From Pseudohalioglobus sediminis (lineage in GTDB: Bacteria > Pseudomonadota > Gammaproteobacteria > Pseudomonadales > Halieaceae): 64,000 nt of DNA. Below the pieces are notes generated by a model that had not been told where the DNA came from, made no database searches, and worked only from the letters and a program-made list of their open reading frames with translations. The position numbers and the translations under genes were made by a program. Shown piece by piece: positions 53,994 through 62,218 of this stretch; positions within the stretch are counted from its first letter, which is position 1, and every line of letters starts with the position of its first letter. The stretch covers positions 1-64,000 of the forward strand of contig NZ_VTUX01000007.1 in the NCBI RefSeq assembly GCF_008370495.1, in the 5' to 3' direction.

Positions 53994-55589
53994 ATGCGCT
54001 CCATCATAATCAGCGATGCTATCGGCTGTCTGCCGCATCGTAGCCTGCAACGCCTTGCCGTTCTCGGCCTGGCCCTGTTTCTCACTGCCTGCGGCACCCT
54101 GCCGCAGAACGTTGACAAGGTGGCCAGCCAGGCACCGCCTCCCAGTAACGAATCCGGGCTGGTCAGGGCGATACAACCGATGCTGGAGCAGCACCCGCAA
54201 CAGTCCGGCTTCCGCCTGCTGGCACAGGGCGAACAGGCCTACGCCGCGCGCCTGCGGCTGGTGGCGGCCGCGCAAAAGACGCTCGATGCGCAGTACTACA
54301 TCTGGCACGAAGATCTCACCGGCATCGTGCTTCAAAACATGTTTCTCAAGGCCGCTGACCGTGGCGTACGCGTGCGGCTCCTGCTCGACGACCTGGACAC
54401 CGCCGGCAAGGATGAACGGCTGCGCGAGATGAATGCCCATCCCAATATTCAAATCAGGGTCTTCAACCCCTTCGCCAATCGCGACTTCCGCGCCGGCGAT
54501 TTCCTCGTCGATACGCGACGGGTGAATCACCGCATGCACAACAAGACCCTGACCGCGGATAACATTGCCACCATCGTGGGCGGTCGCAATATTGGCGACG
54601 AGTACTTCGGCGCTACGGAAGCGGTCGCTTTCGGGGACCTCGATTCACTCGGCATCGGGCCGGTGGCACAGCAGGTGTCATCGCAGTTCGACCTCTACTG
54701 GAACAGTGAGTACGTCTATCCGCTGGAGTCCTTCAAGTGGAAAACCGAAATCACCGAGGCGGATGTGGCCGATTATCGCCGCTGGTCAGACAACTACGTG
54801 GAGCAGGCGAAGCAGACCCGCTACGCTGAAATACTCAACCAGGTGGAGTTCGCGCAGATCAAGCACATCAGTGAACTCGAGTTCGTCTGGTCCGACTGGG
54901 TTCTCGCCTACGACCATCCACAAGCCATCGAGATGAAGGAGATGACCCAGGAGACACACCTGGCATTGAAGATTCTCAAGGGTATGGAGGATGCGCAAAG
55001 AGACCTGATTATTGTGTCGCCCTATTTCGTGCCGGGAGAGAAGTTCACCGCCTTCCTTAGCGATATCGAAAAACGTGGCGTCCGGGTGCGTATTCTCACC
55101 AATTCCCTGCAGGCTAACGATGTCTCCATGGTGCACGCGGGCTACATGCGCTACCGGGAAGACCTGATCAACGCCGGTGTGGAGTTATATGAGTACCACG
55201 CCAGCTCAAACAAGGTGCGCAGGCGCCTGCAACGCGAGCGTATCGACGTGGCCAAGACCAGCCTGCACGCCAAGTTCTTTGTTGTGGATGAGGCGGAAAT
55301 CTTTGTGGGGTCGTTCAATCTCGACGGCCGCTCCGCCAGGTTAAACACCGAGTTGGGCGTTTACTATGCCAGCCCCGAGCAGGCCGGCAGGTTGTCGGAG
55401 AAATTCGAAGCGGTGATGGAGCAACTCGCCTACAGGGTGATCATCAACGATGCCGGCGACCTGGAATGGGTGGGGCAAAATCCCGATACGGGAGAGGAGG
55501 TCCGTCTCAGCCATGAGCCGGACACCACCTGGTGGAAACGCACCAGCACGCGCATCCTGTCCTGGTTCGTGCCGGAGTCGCAGCTTTAG
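53994..55589 (+). CDS. ClsC-type phospholipase D family lipoprotein, copy 2
   Basis: A 531-residue homologue of the lipoprotein at 29955, with lipobox FLTAC (lipid Cys33) and two HKD motifs: HNKTLTADN (His182, Lys184, Asp189) and HAKFFVVD later, followed by GSFNLDGRS. The first part YIWHEDLTGIVLQ and RLLLDDLDTAGKDERL match the cardiolipin synthase C group. It should transfer or hydrolyse phosphatidyl groups at the periplasmic membrane face. It is in another context than copy 1, divergent from an NTF2-like gene, so the two may have different partners. Confidence 0.9.
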   Translation: MRSIIISDAIGCLPHRSLQRLAVLGLALFLTACGTLPQNVDKVASQAPPPSNESGLVRAIQPMLEQHPQQSGFRLLAQGEQAYAARLRLVAAAQKTLDAQYYIWHEDLTGIVLQNMFLKAADRGVRVRLLLDDLDTAGKDERLREMNAHPNIQIRVFNPFANRDFRAGDFLVDTRRVNHRMHNKTLTADNIATIVGGRNIGDEYFGATEAVAFGDLDSLGIGPVAQQVSSQFDLYWNSEYVYPLESFKWKTEITEADVADYRRWSDNYVEQAKQTRYAEILNQVEFAQIKHISELEFVWSDWVLAYDHPQAIEMKEMTQETHLALKILKGMEDAQRDLIIVSPYFVPGEKFTAFLSDIEKRGVRVRILTNSLQANDVSMVHAGYMRYREDLINAGVELYEYHASSNKVRRRLQRERIDVAKTSLHAKFFVVDEAEIFVGSFNLDGRSARLNTELGVYYASPEQAGRLSEKFEAVMEQLAYRVIINDAGDLEWVGQNPDTGEEVRLSHEPDTTWWKRTSTRILSWFVPESQL

Positions 55590-55647
55590 GCACGTTGTGT
55601 GGGCGGCCTCCGTGGCCGCTCCTGGACCGCCGCCTCACCCTGATGGG

Positions 55648-56001
55648 CAGATCGTTACATCATTCAGCGAGGTCGCCGACGAAGGGTGCTACCAGATCCA
55701 GGCACAGGCCAGCCTGGGCGAACTGCGGCTGCTTGCTGCTGAAGATGTCCTGGCAAATATCGTGACGACATCGCGATGGGTTTTGGGCAGGAACCTGCCA
55801 ATCACCCGACTGCGTTGCGACTATCCCGCGCCACCACACTCAGAACTTTACCAGGCCATTTTCAGTTGCCCAGTGGAGTTTGACTCGGCCGCCACCCAGC
55901 TGTTTTTCGACGCCCGCATTCTTGATGAAGCGCTACCGCAGGCAAGCCCACGCAGCGCGGCAATTTACGCGGCGATGTGCGAGCAACGGAGCATCTCGTG
56001 A
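55648..56001 (+). pseudogene. AraC-family regulator fragment (arabinose-binding-like domain)
   Basis: About 118 codons encode the C-terminal half of the N-terminal ligand-binding-type domain of AraC-family regulators: LLAAEDVLANIVTTSRWVLGR, then PITRLRCDYPAPPHSELYQAIFSCPVEFDSAATQLFFDARILDEALP in parts. The stop follows EQRSIS, before the AraC helix-turn-helix pair, which is absent, and no start codon begins the domain cleanly. A REP-like CGTGGCCGCTCCTGG lies just upstream at about 55608. The fragment therefore looks like a truncated relic left after rearrangement next to the phospholipase gene. Confidence 0.65.
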
Positions 56002-56134
56002 GACCCTTTTCGGCTGACATCACGGTGGCGTAATCGGACACAAATTTGGCCTGATCTGCACTGCCGGCGGCGCCGGCATCTATTACTATAGATGCGGCAG
56101 ATTTTTCTGATGTTTACGACAAGGCGGGTGCAGA

Positions 56135-56905
56135 ATGAACAGATACGATGGATTGAACAAAGCCATGGTGGAGCAATACGCCCCGAGGCCAGGTCGCCGA
56201 CCGCTGCTACCGCCCTTGAGCGAGAAAGCCTGCGTCGCGCTAATGTGCCGCATGCTGTTCAGGGAAGGCTGGAACGAGCACATTGCCGGGCATATCACCG
56301 TGCGCCAGCCGGATGGTACGATTTTGACCAATCCCTGGGAACTGGCCTGGGATGAACTGACCGCCAGTGACATCATGACGCTGGACTCGCAAGGCCGGGT
56401 TATCGATGGCGAGTGGAACATCACACCGGCGATTGGCCTGCACATTCAATTACACGACTTGCGACCCGAGGTGAACGTTGTCATCCACAACCATACGCGT
56501 TGGAGCGGAATCTGGGCCAACCTGCAGCGCGTGCCGCCGGTATACGACCAGACTGGCGCGCACTGCGGCGCCGAACTGCCCATCTATAATGAATACACCG
56601 GTACGTTTGAAAAAGAGCAAAGCAGCCTGTCCGCCGCAGAGGCGCTGGGCGACGCCAGGTGGGCCCTGCTCGCCCATCATGGTGCCCTGGTGGTTGGCAA
56701 GGATCTGCGCCAGGCCCATCTGCGTGCCATTACCCTGGAATGGCGCTGCAAACGCGCCTATGAAGTTGAGCTGGCGGGCGGCGCCGTGCCACTTAGCGAT
56801 GAGGAAATCGAAAAGGTCGCGATTACGGACCCCAATGGCTTCCCCTTTTGCTGGGAAGCGATGGCTCGGCGGGAGTTACGCCTTGACCCCGGCATAGTGG
56901 AATAA
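56135..56905 (+). CDS. Class II aldolase/adducin family protein
   Basis: A 256-residue protein with the zinc-binding fold of class II aldolases. Key segments: CRMLFREGWNEHIAGHITVRQPDG, VVIHNHTRWSG (His pair about 117-119) and LLAHHGALVVGKDLRQAHL (second His pair). Known members are fuculose aldolase, ribulose-5-phosphate epimerase and decarboxylases; adducin-type members are not enzymes. The substrate is unknown. It precedes the TauD-type dioxygenase gene by 39 bases on the same strand, so joint metabolism of one compound is plausible. Confidence 0.87.
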   Translation: MNRYDGLNKAMVEQYAPRPGRRPLLPPLSEKACVALMCRMLFREGWNEHIAGHITVRQPDGTILTNPWELAWDELTASDIMTLDSQGRVIDGEWNITPAIGLHIQLHDLRPEVNVVIHNHTRWSGIWANLQRVPPVYDQTGAHCGAELPIYNEYTGTFEKEQSSLSAAEALGDARWALLAHHGALVVGKDLRQAHLRAITLEWRCKRAYEVELAGGAVPLSDEEIEKVAITDPNGFPFCWEAMARRELRLDPGIVE

Positions 56906-56944
56906 ACCTGCCTGTAACACCCGGTAGAGGATAAGGAGTTAATA

Positions 56945-57871
56945 ATGATGCTTACCGTTACACCTCTGGAAAATGTCGGCGTGGAAGTCTCCGGTTTCGA
57001 TATCAATGAACCGCTCACCGACGAGATCAAAGCAGAACTGAAGTCACTCTGGTATGAACATGCAATCCTGCTGTTTCGCGACCAGGACATCACCGCGGAA
57101 AAACAAATAGAATTCAGCCGGATCTTCGGACCGCTGGAAATGCATCCGCTAGAGGCCACTACCAGTGGCGAGCACCCGGAATTATTCGTGCTTGAAAATG
57201 GCAGTGACAAGGATAAGTTTTTTACCGCCTCCTACAAGGGCGAAGAAATTGTCGGGCGCCTCGACTGGCATATGGATCTACACTACACAGCGCGCCCCAA
57301 TCATGGTGCACTGCTTCGCGCGGTAGTAGTCGCCGAGGAAGATGGCCTCACCGGTTTTGGTGATCTCGCCAAGGCCTATGATGCGCTGGACGACGACACC
57401 AAGTCATTGCTGGAGAAACTGGAAGTGGCCTACAGCTTCAGCATGCAGCGGCGCCATATGCGCTATGTGGACCTGGAAGGTTATGAGCCGGGCCCCTATA
57501 GCCCGAGGAAGCCCGCCGACGTTAACTTCCCGGATTTTGCTGACGCTGTTTATCCCGCTGTGGTCACACACCCTGTCAGCGGCCGCAAGATTCTCGAGGT
57601 CGTTGAGCAGTTTCTGGACCGGATCATTACCCCGCAGCAGTTTGGCCTCTCCAATGACGAGTCCATCGAACTGTTGGAACGCCTGGTGGCGCATGGCAAG
57701 AAACCGGAGTTCACCTATTTTCACAAGTGGCGTGAAGGCGACATGGTGCTGTGGGACAACTGGCGAGCCATGCACTGCACAACGGGCACCAAACCCGGCA
57801 TCAAGCGTGTCATTAACCGCACCACGATCGAAGGTGATATTACCCTGGGCCGTTCCCTCACCTCAGAATGA
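56945..57871 (+). CDS. TauD/TfdA-family Fe(II)/2-oxoglutarate dioxygenase
   Basis: A 308-residue non-heme iron dioxygenase. The metal triad appears as WHMDLHY (His and Asp, near 119-121) and the distal His in WRAMHCTTG (near 276). An arginine for 2-oxoglutarate follows in RVINRTTIEGD. N-terminal VEVSGFDINEPL and HAILLFRDQDIT are normal for the family. It hydroxylates a small acid such as taurine, a sulfonate or a phenoxy acid; the specific one is unknown. It is likely in one operon with the class II aldolase gene. An alternative ATG lies one codon downstream. Confidence 0.9.
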   Translation: MMLTVTPLENVGVEVSGFDINEPLTDEIKAELKSLWYEHAILLFRDQDITAEKQIEFSRIFGPLEMHPLEATTSGEHPELFVLENGSDKDKFFTASYKGEEIVGRLDWHMDLHYTARPNHGALLRAVVVAEEDGLTGFGDLAKAYDALDDDTKSLLEKLEVAYSFSMQRRHMRYVDLEGYEPGPYSPRKPADVNFPDFADAVYPAVVTHPVSGRKILEVVEQFLDRIITPQQFGLSNDESIELLERLVAHGKKPEFTYFHKWREGDMVLWDNWRAMHCTTGTKPGIKRVINRTTIEGDITLGRSLTSE

Positions 57872-57958
57872 AATAGTCATCGGTCGCCAGCCAGCCCTGA
57901 GGGAGAGGCAAATGCTCTCCGGGGCGTGACTGGCTCGGGATTCAGAAGCGCCGGACCA

Positions 57959-58627
57959 TCACCCGCACTTGGAGTCGCCGCAGTTCAGGCAGGTCAGGCA
58001 GCCGTCCATCATGATGGCAGCCTTCACACTGCATTTGCGGCACAGTTCAGAGCTGGCGGGGAATTCGGCGCCGGCGCCGTCATCACCTGTCTTGGCGGCA
58101 TACTCGGCCTTCTTTTCTTCCAGGATCTTCTTCTGGTGATCGGTCAGCCCCGGCTGTTCCAGCAGGCCGATATTCTGCAGGTGATCCTCGATGGCCCAGC
58201 CAATTTCGGCCACCAGTGACGGCATGAAGCGGCCGCCGGACTTGAAATAGCCGCCCTGCGGGTCAAATACCGCTTTCATCTCTTCCACCAGGAAGGTGCA
58301 GTCGCCGCCCTTGCGGAACACCGCCGAGATCACCCGCGTCAGGGCCACAATCCACTGGAAGTGGTCCATGTTCTTGGAGTTGATGAAAATCTCGAAGGGG
58401 CGACGCAACTCGTGGTCGGTGCCCGGGTTGAGAATGATATCGTTGATCGTCACGTACAGGGCGTGATCCGACAGCGGCGTCTTGATCTTGTAGGTGGCGC
58501 CCGCCAGTTGCTCGGGGCGAGACACCTTCTCGTGCATCTGCACGATGTTGCTTTCTATTTCCGCCTGTTTCTCTTCTTCGGTCTTCACCTGGAAGCCGAC
58601 GATTTTTTTATCGATTTTCTTGCTCAT
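57959..58627 (-). CDS. nrdJb: B12-dependent ribonucleotide reductase small split part NrdJb
   Basis: A 222-residue protein homologous to the C-terminal part of NrdJ. It has conserved parts NPGTDHELRRPFEIFINSKNMDHFQWIVALTRVIS (in pieces) and a cysteine-rich tail: CRKCSVKAAIMMDGCLTCLNCGDSKCG as Cys-x2-Cys and further pairs, which likely relay electrons to the active site from thioredoxin. In Pseudomonas, NrdJ is also split into NrdJa and NrdJb. It lies 143 bases after the nrdJa stop, with a repeat element in the gap. The two proteins should act together in class II ribonucleotide reduction. Confidence 0.9.
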   Translation of the reverse strand: MSKKIDKKIVGFQVKTEEEKQAEIESNIVQMHEKVSRPEQLAGATYKIKTPLSDHALYVTINDIILNPGTDHELRRPFEIFINSKNMDHFQWIVALTRVISAVFRKGGDCTFLVEEMKAVFDPQGGYFKSGGRFMPSLVAEIGWAIEDHLQNIGLLEQPGLTDHQKKILEEKKAEYAAKTGDDGAGAEFPASSELCRKCSVKAAIMMDGCLTCLNCGDSKCG

Positions 58628-58649
58628 TGCATTTTACCTGTCACTTCAT

Positions 58650-58750
58650 GTCATTCCCGCCGGGGGCGGGAACTCAAAAATCCCTGGGTTCTGGCTGCAA
58701 GTTCACTGGATTCCGCGATGGCGGACCACCGCCCACGCGGGCATGACGCC
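58650..58750. repeat. Extragenic hairpin repeat between nrdJa and nrdJb
   Basis: TCATTCCCGCCGGGGGCGGGAA and, 60 bases on, CTGGATTCCGCGATGGCGGA...CCCACGCGGGCATGACG form decayed copies of the common TCATTCCCGC...GCGGGAATGACG extragenic hairpin, opposed to each other. The element sits in the gap of the two reductase genes on the minus strand, with a possible effect on mRNA stability or on the ratio of the two. Confidence 0.75.
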
Positions 58751-58770
58751 GGCACGGCGTGCAACCAGTA

Positions 58771-60915
58771 TCAGAACTTGCCGTAGTACCCCTCCTTCAG
58801 CGCGTCGAACAGGTTCGCCGCAGTGTGCTTCTCGCCGTCGTACTCCACTTCCTCGTTACCTTTCAGCTCGATGGTGGATCCGTCTTCCAGCGTAAACACG
58901 TAATTGGTGTTTTCCAGGTCCTCTTCCTTCACCAGCACACCCTGGAACGCCTCGGGGTTGAAACGGAAGGTGGTGCAGCCTTTCAAGCCCTGCGCGGCGG
59001 CATAGAGGTAAGTGTCCTTGAACTCGTCGTAGGCGAAGTCCGTGGGCACGTTGATGGTCTTGGAAATCGAGGAATCCACCCACTTCTGGGCCGCAGCCTG
59101 CACGTCCACGTGCTGCTTCGGGGTCACTGTGTCGGCGGCGATGAAGTAATCCGGCAGCGCCTCGCCCTCCTCCTGGGAGAACGGCATCGCCCGCGGGTTG
59201 ATCAGTTCGCGATAGGCCAGCAGCTCATAGGAGAACACATCCACTTTCTCCTTCGACTTCTTGCCCTCGCGGATCACGTTGCGGCTGTAGTGGTGCGCGA
59301 AGCTGGGCTCGATGCCGTTACTGGCGTTGTTGGCCAGCGACAGGGAAATCGTTCCCGTTGGCGCAATCGAGGAATGGTGGGTGAAGCGCGCGCCTTCCTG
59401 GATAATCGAGTTCACCAGCTCCGGTTCTTCCTGCGCCAGCGTCTGCATGTAGTGGCTGTACTTGGCGTGCAGGACGCGCCCGGCAATTTTGTCACCGACC
59501 TTGATGCCATCGGCGGCCATCTCGGGACGGCGGCGCAGCATCTCGCCGGTCACTTCAAACTCTTCGTCCATGATCGGCGCCGGGCCTTTCTCACGCGCCA
59601 GCTCCAGGCCAACTTTCCAGCCGGATACCGCCATTTCCCTGGCCACCTGCTCGGTAAACTGCAGTGAGTCTTTTTCACCGTACTTCATACGCAGCATGGC
59701 CATGGTGGAACCGAGGCCAAGGAAGCCCATGCCGTGACGGCGCTTGCGGGTGATCTCACCGCGCTGCTGCTCCAGCGGCAGGCCGTTGATCTCCACCACG
59801 TTGTCCAGCATGCGGGTGAACACGGCCACCACCTCGCGGTACTCTTCCCAGTCGAAGTGGGCGTTCTCGGTGAAGGGCTCGCGCACGAAACGGGTCAGGT
59901 TGACGGAACCCAGCAGGCAGCTGCCATAGGGCGGCAGCGGCTGTTCGCCACAGGGGTTGGTGGCGCGGACGTTCTCGCAGAACCAGTTGTTGTTCTTCTC
60001 ATTGACCTCGTCGATGAGGATGAATCCCGGCTCGGCGTAGTCGTAGGTGGAGCTCATGATCGCGTTCCACAGCTTGGTGGCGCGAATGCGCTGGTACACC
60101 CGGCAGGCCACGCGGCCCTTGTCGTCTGCGACGTAACCGTCGGTCACCGGGAACGGACGCCAGATGATTTCCATCTCCGGGTCCAGGTCACGGTTGCCGT
60201 ATTCTTTTGGCGTTACCGGGAACGACAGCGGCCACTCGGCGTCTTCGCGCACGGCCTTGATGAAGTCCTCGGTGATCAGCAGCGACAGGTTGAACTGGCG
60301 CAGGCGGCCGTCTTCGCGCTTGGCTTTCACAAAGTCGAACACGTCCGGGTGATGCACATCGAAAGTCGCCATCTGTGCGCCGCGACGCCCGCCCGCAGAC
60401 GACACCGTGAAGCACATCTTGTCGAAGATATCCATGAACGACATGGGGCCGGAAGTATAGGCGCCGGCGCCGGACACAAACGCACCACGGGGCCGCAGGG
60501 TGGAAAACTCGTAGCCAATGCCACAGCCCGCCTTGAGGGTGAGGCCCGCCTCGAGGTTGCGCTGCAGGATGCCATCCATGGAGTCGGCAATCGTGCCGGA
60601 GACCGTACAGTTGATGGTGGAGGTGGAGGGCTTGTGCGCCTGGGCGCCTGCGTTGGAAACGATGCGACCGGCCGGGATGGCACCGCGCTTGAGGGCCCAG
60701 ACAAAACGCTGTTCCCATTCCTGGCGCTTGCTTTCATCCTCGACTTCAGCGAGCGCGCGCGCCACACGGTAATAGGTGCCGTCGATATCGGCATCCACCG
60801 CGTTCCCCTGGCCGTCTTTGAGTCGGTATTTTTTATCCCAGATGTCCAGGGATGCACCCTGAAATTCGATATTGATGCCGCGAACAGCGGTCTCCTGCTT
60901 GGCTGCTGGTTCCAA
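58771..60915 (-). CDS. nrdJa: B12-dependent (class II) ribonucleotide reductase catalytic part NrdJa
   Basis: A 714-residue class II reductase. STSTINCTVSGT holds one active-site Cys, and NPCGEQPLPPYGSCLLGSVN the radical Cys and Glu. Loops HGMGFLGLGSTM and SSIAPTGTISL (for substrate) are as expected. It reduces ribonucleotides to deoxyribonucleotides with adenosylcobalamin under any oxygen level. I choose the TTG at 60915 with AAGGGG six bases upstream, because a further-upstream TTG at 61011 lies inside the predicted -35 box. An 8-bp hairpin (60941-60959) sits in the leader. The NrdJb gene follows on the same strand. Confidence 0.93.
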   Translation of the reverse strand: MEPAAKQETAVRGINIEFQGASLDIWDKKYRLKDGQGNAVDADIDGTYYRVARALAEVEDESKRQEWEQRFVWALKRGAIPAGRIVSNAGAQAHKPSTSTINCTVSGTIADSMDGILQRNLEAGLTLKAGCGIGYEFSTLRPRGAFVSGAGAYTSGPMSFMDIFDKMCFTVSSAGGRRGAQMATFDVHHPDVFDFVKAKREDGRLRQFNLSLLITEDFIKAVREDAEWPLSFPVTPKEYGNRDLDPEMEIIWRPFPVTDGYVADDKGRVACRVYQRIRATKLWNAIMSSTYDYAEPGFILIDEVNEKNNNWFCENVRATNPCGEQPLPPYGSCLLGSVNLTRFVREPFTENAHFDWEEYREVVAVFTRMLDNVVEINGLPLEQQRGEITRKRRHGMGFLGLGSTMAMLRMKYGEKDSLQFTEQVAREMAVSGWKVGLELAREKGPAPIMDEEFEVTGEMLRRRPEMAADGIKVGDKIAGRVLHAKYSHYMQTLAQEEPELVNSIIQEGARFTHHSSIAPTGTISLSLANNASNGIEPSFAHHYSRNVIREGKKSKEKVDVFSYELLAYRELINPRAMPFSQEEGEALPDYFIAADTVTPKQHVDVQAAAQKWVDSSISKTINVPTDFAYDEFKDTYLYAAAQGLKGCTTFRFNPEAFQGVLVKEEDLENTNYVFTLEDGSTIELKGNEEVEYDGEKHTAANLFDALKEGYYGKF

Positions 60916-60940
60916 AATGTGCCCCTTGTACGTCAGAAAT

Positions 60941-60959
60941 GCGACCGAAAGTCGGTCGC
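60941..60959 (-). other. Leader hairpin of nrdJa
   Basis: GCGACCGA-AAG-TCGGTCGC is a perfect 8-bp stem with three loop bases, within the presumed 5-prime leader about 25 bases upstream of the TTG start. It may affect mRNA stability or translation; no known riboswitch fold (including cobalamin) is visible around it. Confidence 0.5.
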
Positions 60960-60982
60960 GAAGCTTGTTGTTAGACCCAGTA

Positions 60983-61011
60983 TTTATACCTACATATCGG
61001 CGCGATAACAA
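60983..61011 (-). promoter_or_regulatory. Predicted sigma-70 promoter of nrdJa
   Basis: On the minus strand, -35 TTGTTA (61006-61011) and -10 TATAAA (60983-60988) are separated by exactly 17 bases, a near-consensus promoter. The start site would lie near 60976, giving a leader of about 60 bases to the TTG at 60915. Confidence 0.7.
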
Positions 61012-61019
61012 CGCTGAGG

Positions 61020-61033
61020 CACAATATATTGTG
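61020..61033. promoter_or_regulatory. NrdR box upstream of nrdJa
   Basis: CACAATATATTGTG is a perfect 14-bp palindrome and fits the NrdR box consensus (acaCwAtATaTwgtgt). It is just upstream of the -35. A weaker AT-rich half near 60981-60990 (TATTTATACC) could serve as the second box, about 42 bases away centre to centre, a helical-phase spacing. NrdR represses reductase genes in many bacteria in response to dATP. Confidence 0.75.
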
Positions 61034-61227
61034 AATTTTTTCGTTTAGAGCCCAAATGATCCGACGCCGCTGCGGGTTCCGACGGGCCCTGAAATTCACC
61101 CCTGGTGATTGACCACCGCAACACAATTGGCACACGGGGTAATTGAGTACTTACCAGCGTGGCATCTGGAAGCGGCAGCCGCCGGCACATGTTGACGCCG
61201 TCACTTTCTGGCGGCGGATCGCTCCCG

Positions 61228-62121
61228 CTACAACAGGGCGATAGTCACCACCACCATCGCGGCAAACCCCAGCACCAGGACCAGCGCGTAGCTGATATAG
61301 ACCAGCAAGGCCTTGCCCACGGCACCCCACCAGCCGGAGCCATAGCAGCGGCGAAACGCCAGGGGCAGGTAGACCAGCAGACCAATCATCAGCAGGTCCT
61401 CAACTTTCACGCCGGACACCTCCAGTACCGCCGTGAACAGGTAGAACAGGTAGGCGAAGGAATGGTAATGCAGTGCGAACACCAGGTGCTGCAGGTAGTG
61501 AAAGGGCGACAGCAGGTACACCAGTTGCACCAGCAGCGCGAACACCGGCAGCAGCAGGAACATCACCTGGGGCAGGTATTCCACCACGGTCGCGACGAAG
61601 TCCGCCGGGTCTTTTAGCAGCCTGCCGGTGTTGCTCTCCAGGCGCTGCTCCAGGTCCTTGAGCCACTGCGGGCTGTCCTCTTGGGCAAGACCAATCTGCA
61701 GGTCCAGGTCATTGGGATCGACGGCGCTGTCCTCGGCGTCCGCGGAATCTGTATCGATGGTAACCACCACGGCCTCATCCCCATTCGCGGCCTTGTCATC
61801 GCTGAGTCTGATGGTGTCGGGGATAAACAGCGACAACACCAGGAAGGTGATGAAACTGATCACCAGGTAGAGGCGCAGGGGCGGCAGGTAGCGGGCGCGC
61901 CGGCCGGCAATAAATTCGGCGGTCAGGAACCCGGGGCGGAACAGCAGGAACAACAGCGTGCGCCAGAGCCGGGAATCAAAATCCAGCAGGTCGCCGGTCA
62001 GTTCCCCCGCCAGATCGAAGAAACGCCGGTCCGAGCGGCCCTCGCGCTGCCCACAGTGGCCACAGTACTCCCCGGTGAGGGGGTGATAGCAGTTGCGGCA
62101 GTGGCGGCGACCCTGGCTCAT
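61228..62121 (-). CDS. DUF3667 family membrane protein
   Basis: A 297-residue protein with a Cys4 zinc-ribbon-like start (CRNCYHPLTGEYCGHCGQR, residues 8-26) and then a membrane part of about five helices (for example LPPLRLYLVISFITFLVLSLF and VMFLLLPVFALLVQLVYLL). This matches DUF3667, often of unknown function. An acidic soluble loop (about 125-190) lies after the first helix. I use the ATG at 62121, which is directly at the zinc ribbon; upstream in-frame codons are not conserved. It is divergent from avtA. Confidence 0.85.
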   Translation of the reverse strand: MSQGRRHCRNCYHPLTGEYCGHCGQREGRSDRRFFDLAGELTGDLLDFDSRLWRTLLFLLFRPGFLTAEFIAGRRARYLPPLRLYLVISFITFLVLSLFIPDTIRLSDDKAANGDEAVVVTIDTDSADAEDSAVDPNDLDLQIGLAQEDSPQWLKDLEQRLESNTGRLLKDPADFVATVVEYLPQVMFLLLPVFALLVQLVYLLSPFHYLQHLVFALHYHSFAYLFYLFTAVLEVSGVKVEDLLMIGLLVYLPLAFRRCYGSGWWGAVGKALLVYISYALVLVLGFAAMVVVTIALL

Positions 62122-62218
62122 GGCGCTTTCCGTTGCGGTTAAATCCTGAGCATATACACTCACTACAGGCGGGGCCACTCTTTGCGCCCGAGAGCAGCAC
62201 CACAGCAGCGAGAACAGT

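Noticed and set aside
59734-61008. 424-codon open frame antisense to nrdJa
   Set aside because: The reductase motifs lie on the minus strand and this frame would begin within the coding part and end in the promoter.
60916-61227. Cobalamin riboswitch ahead of the B12-dependent reductase
   Set aside because: I could not find a B12-box-like segment or the long multi-helix leader; only a short 8-bp hairpin and the NrdR box are visible.
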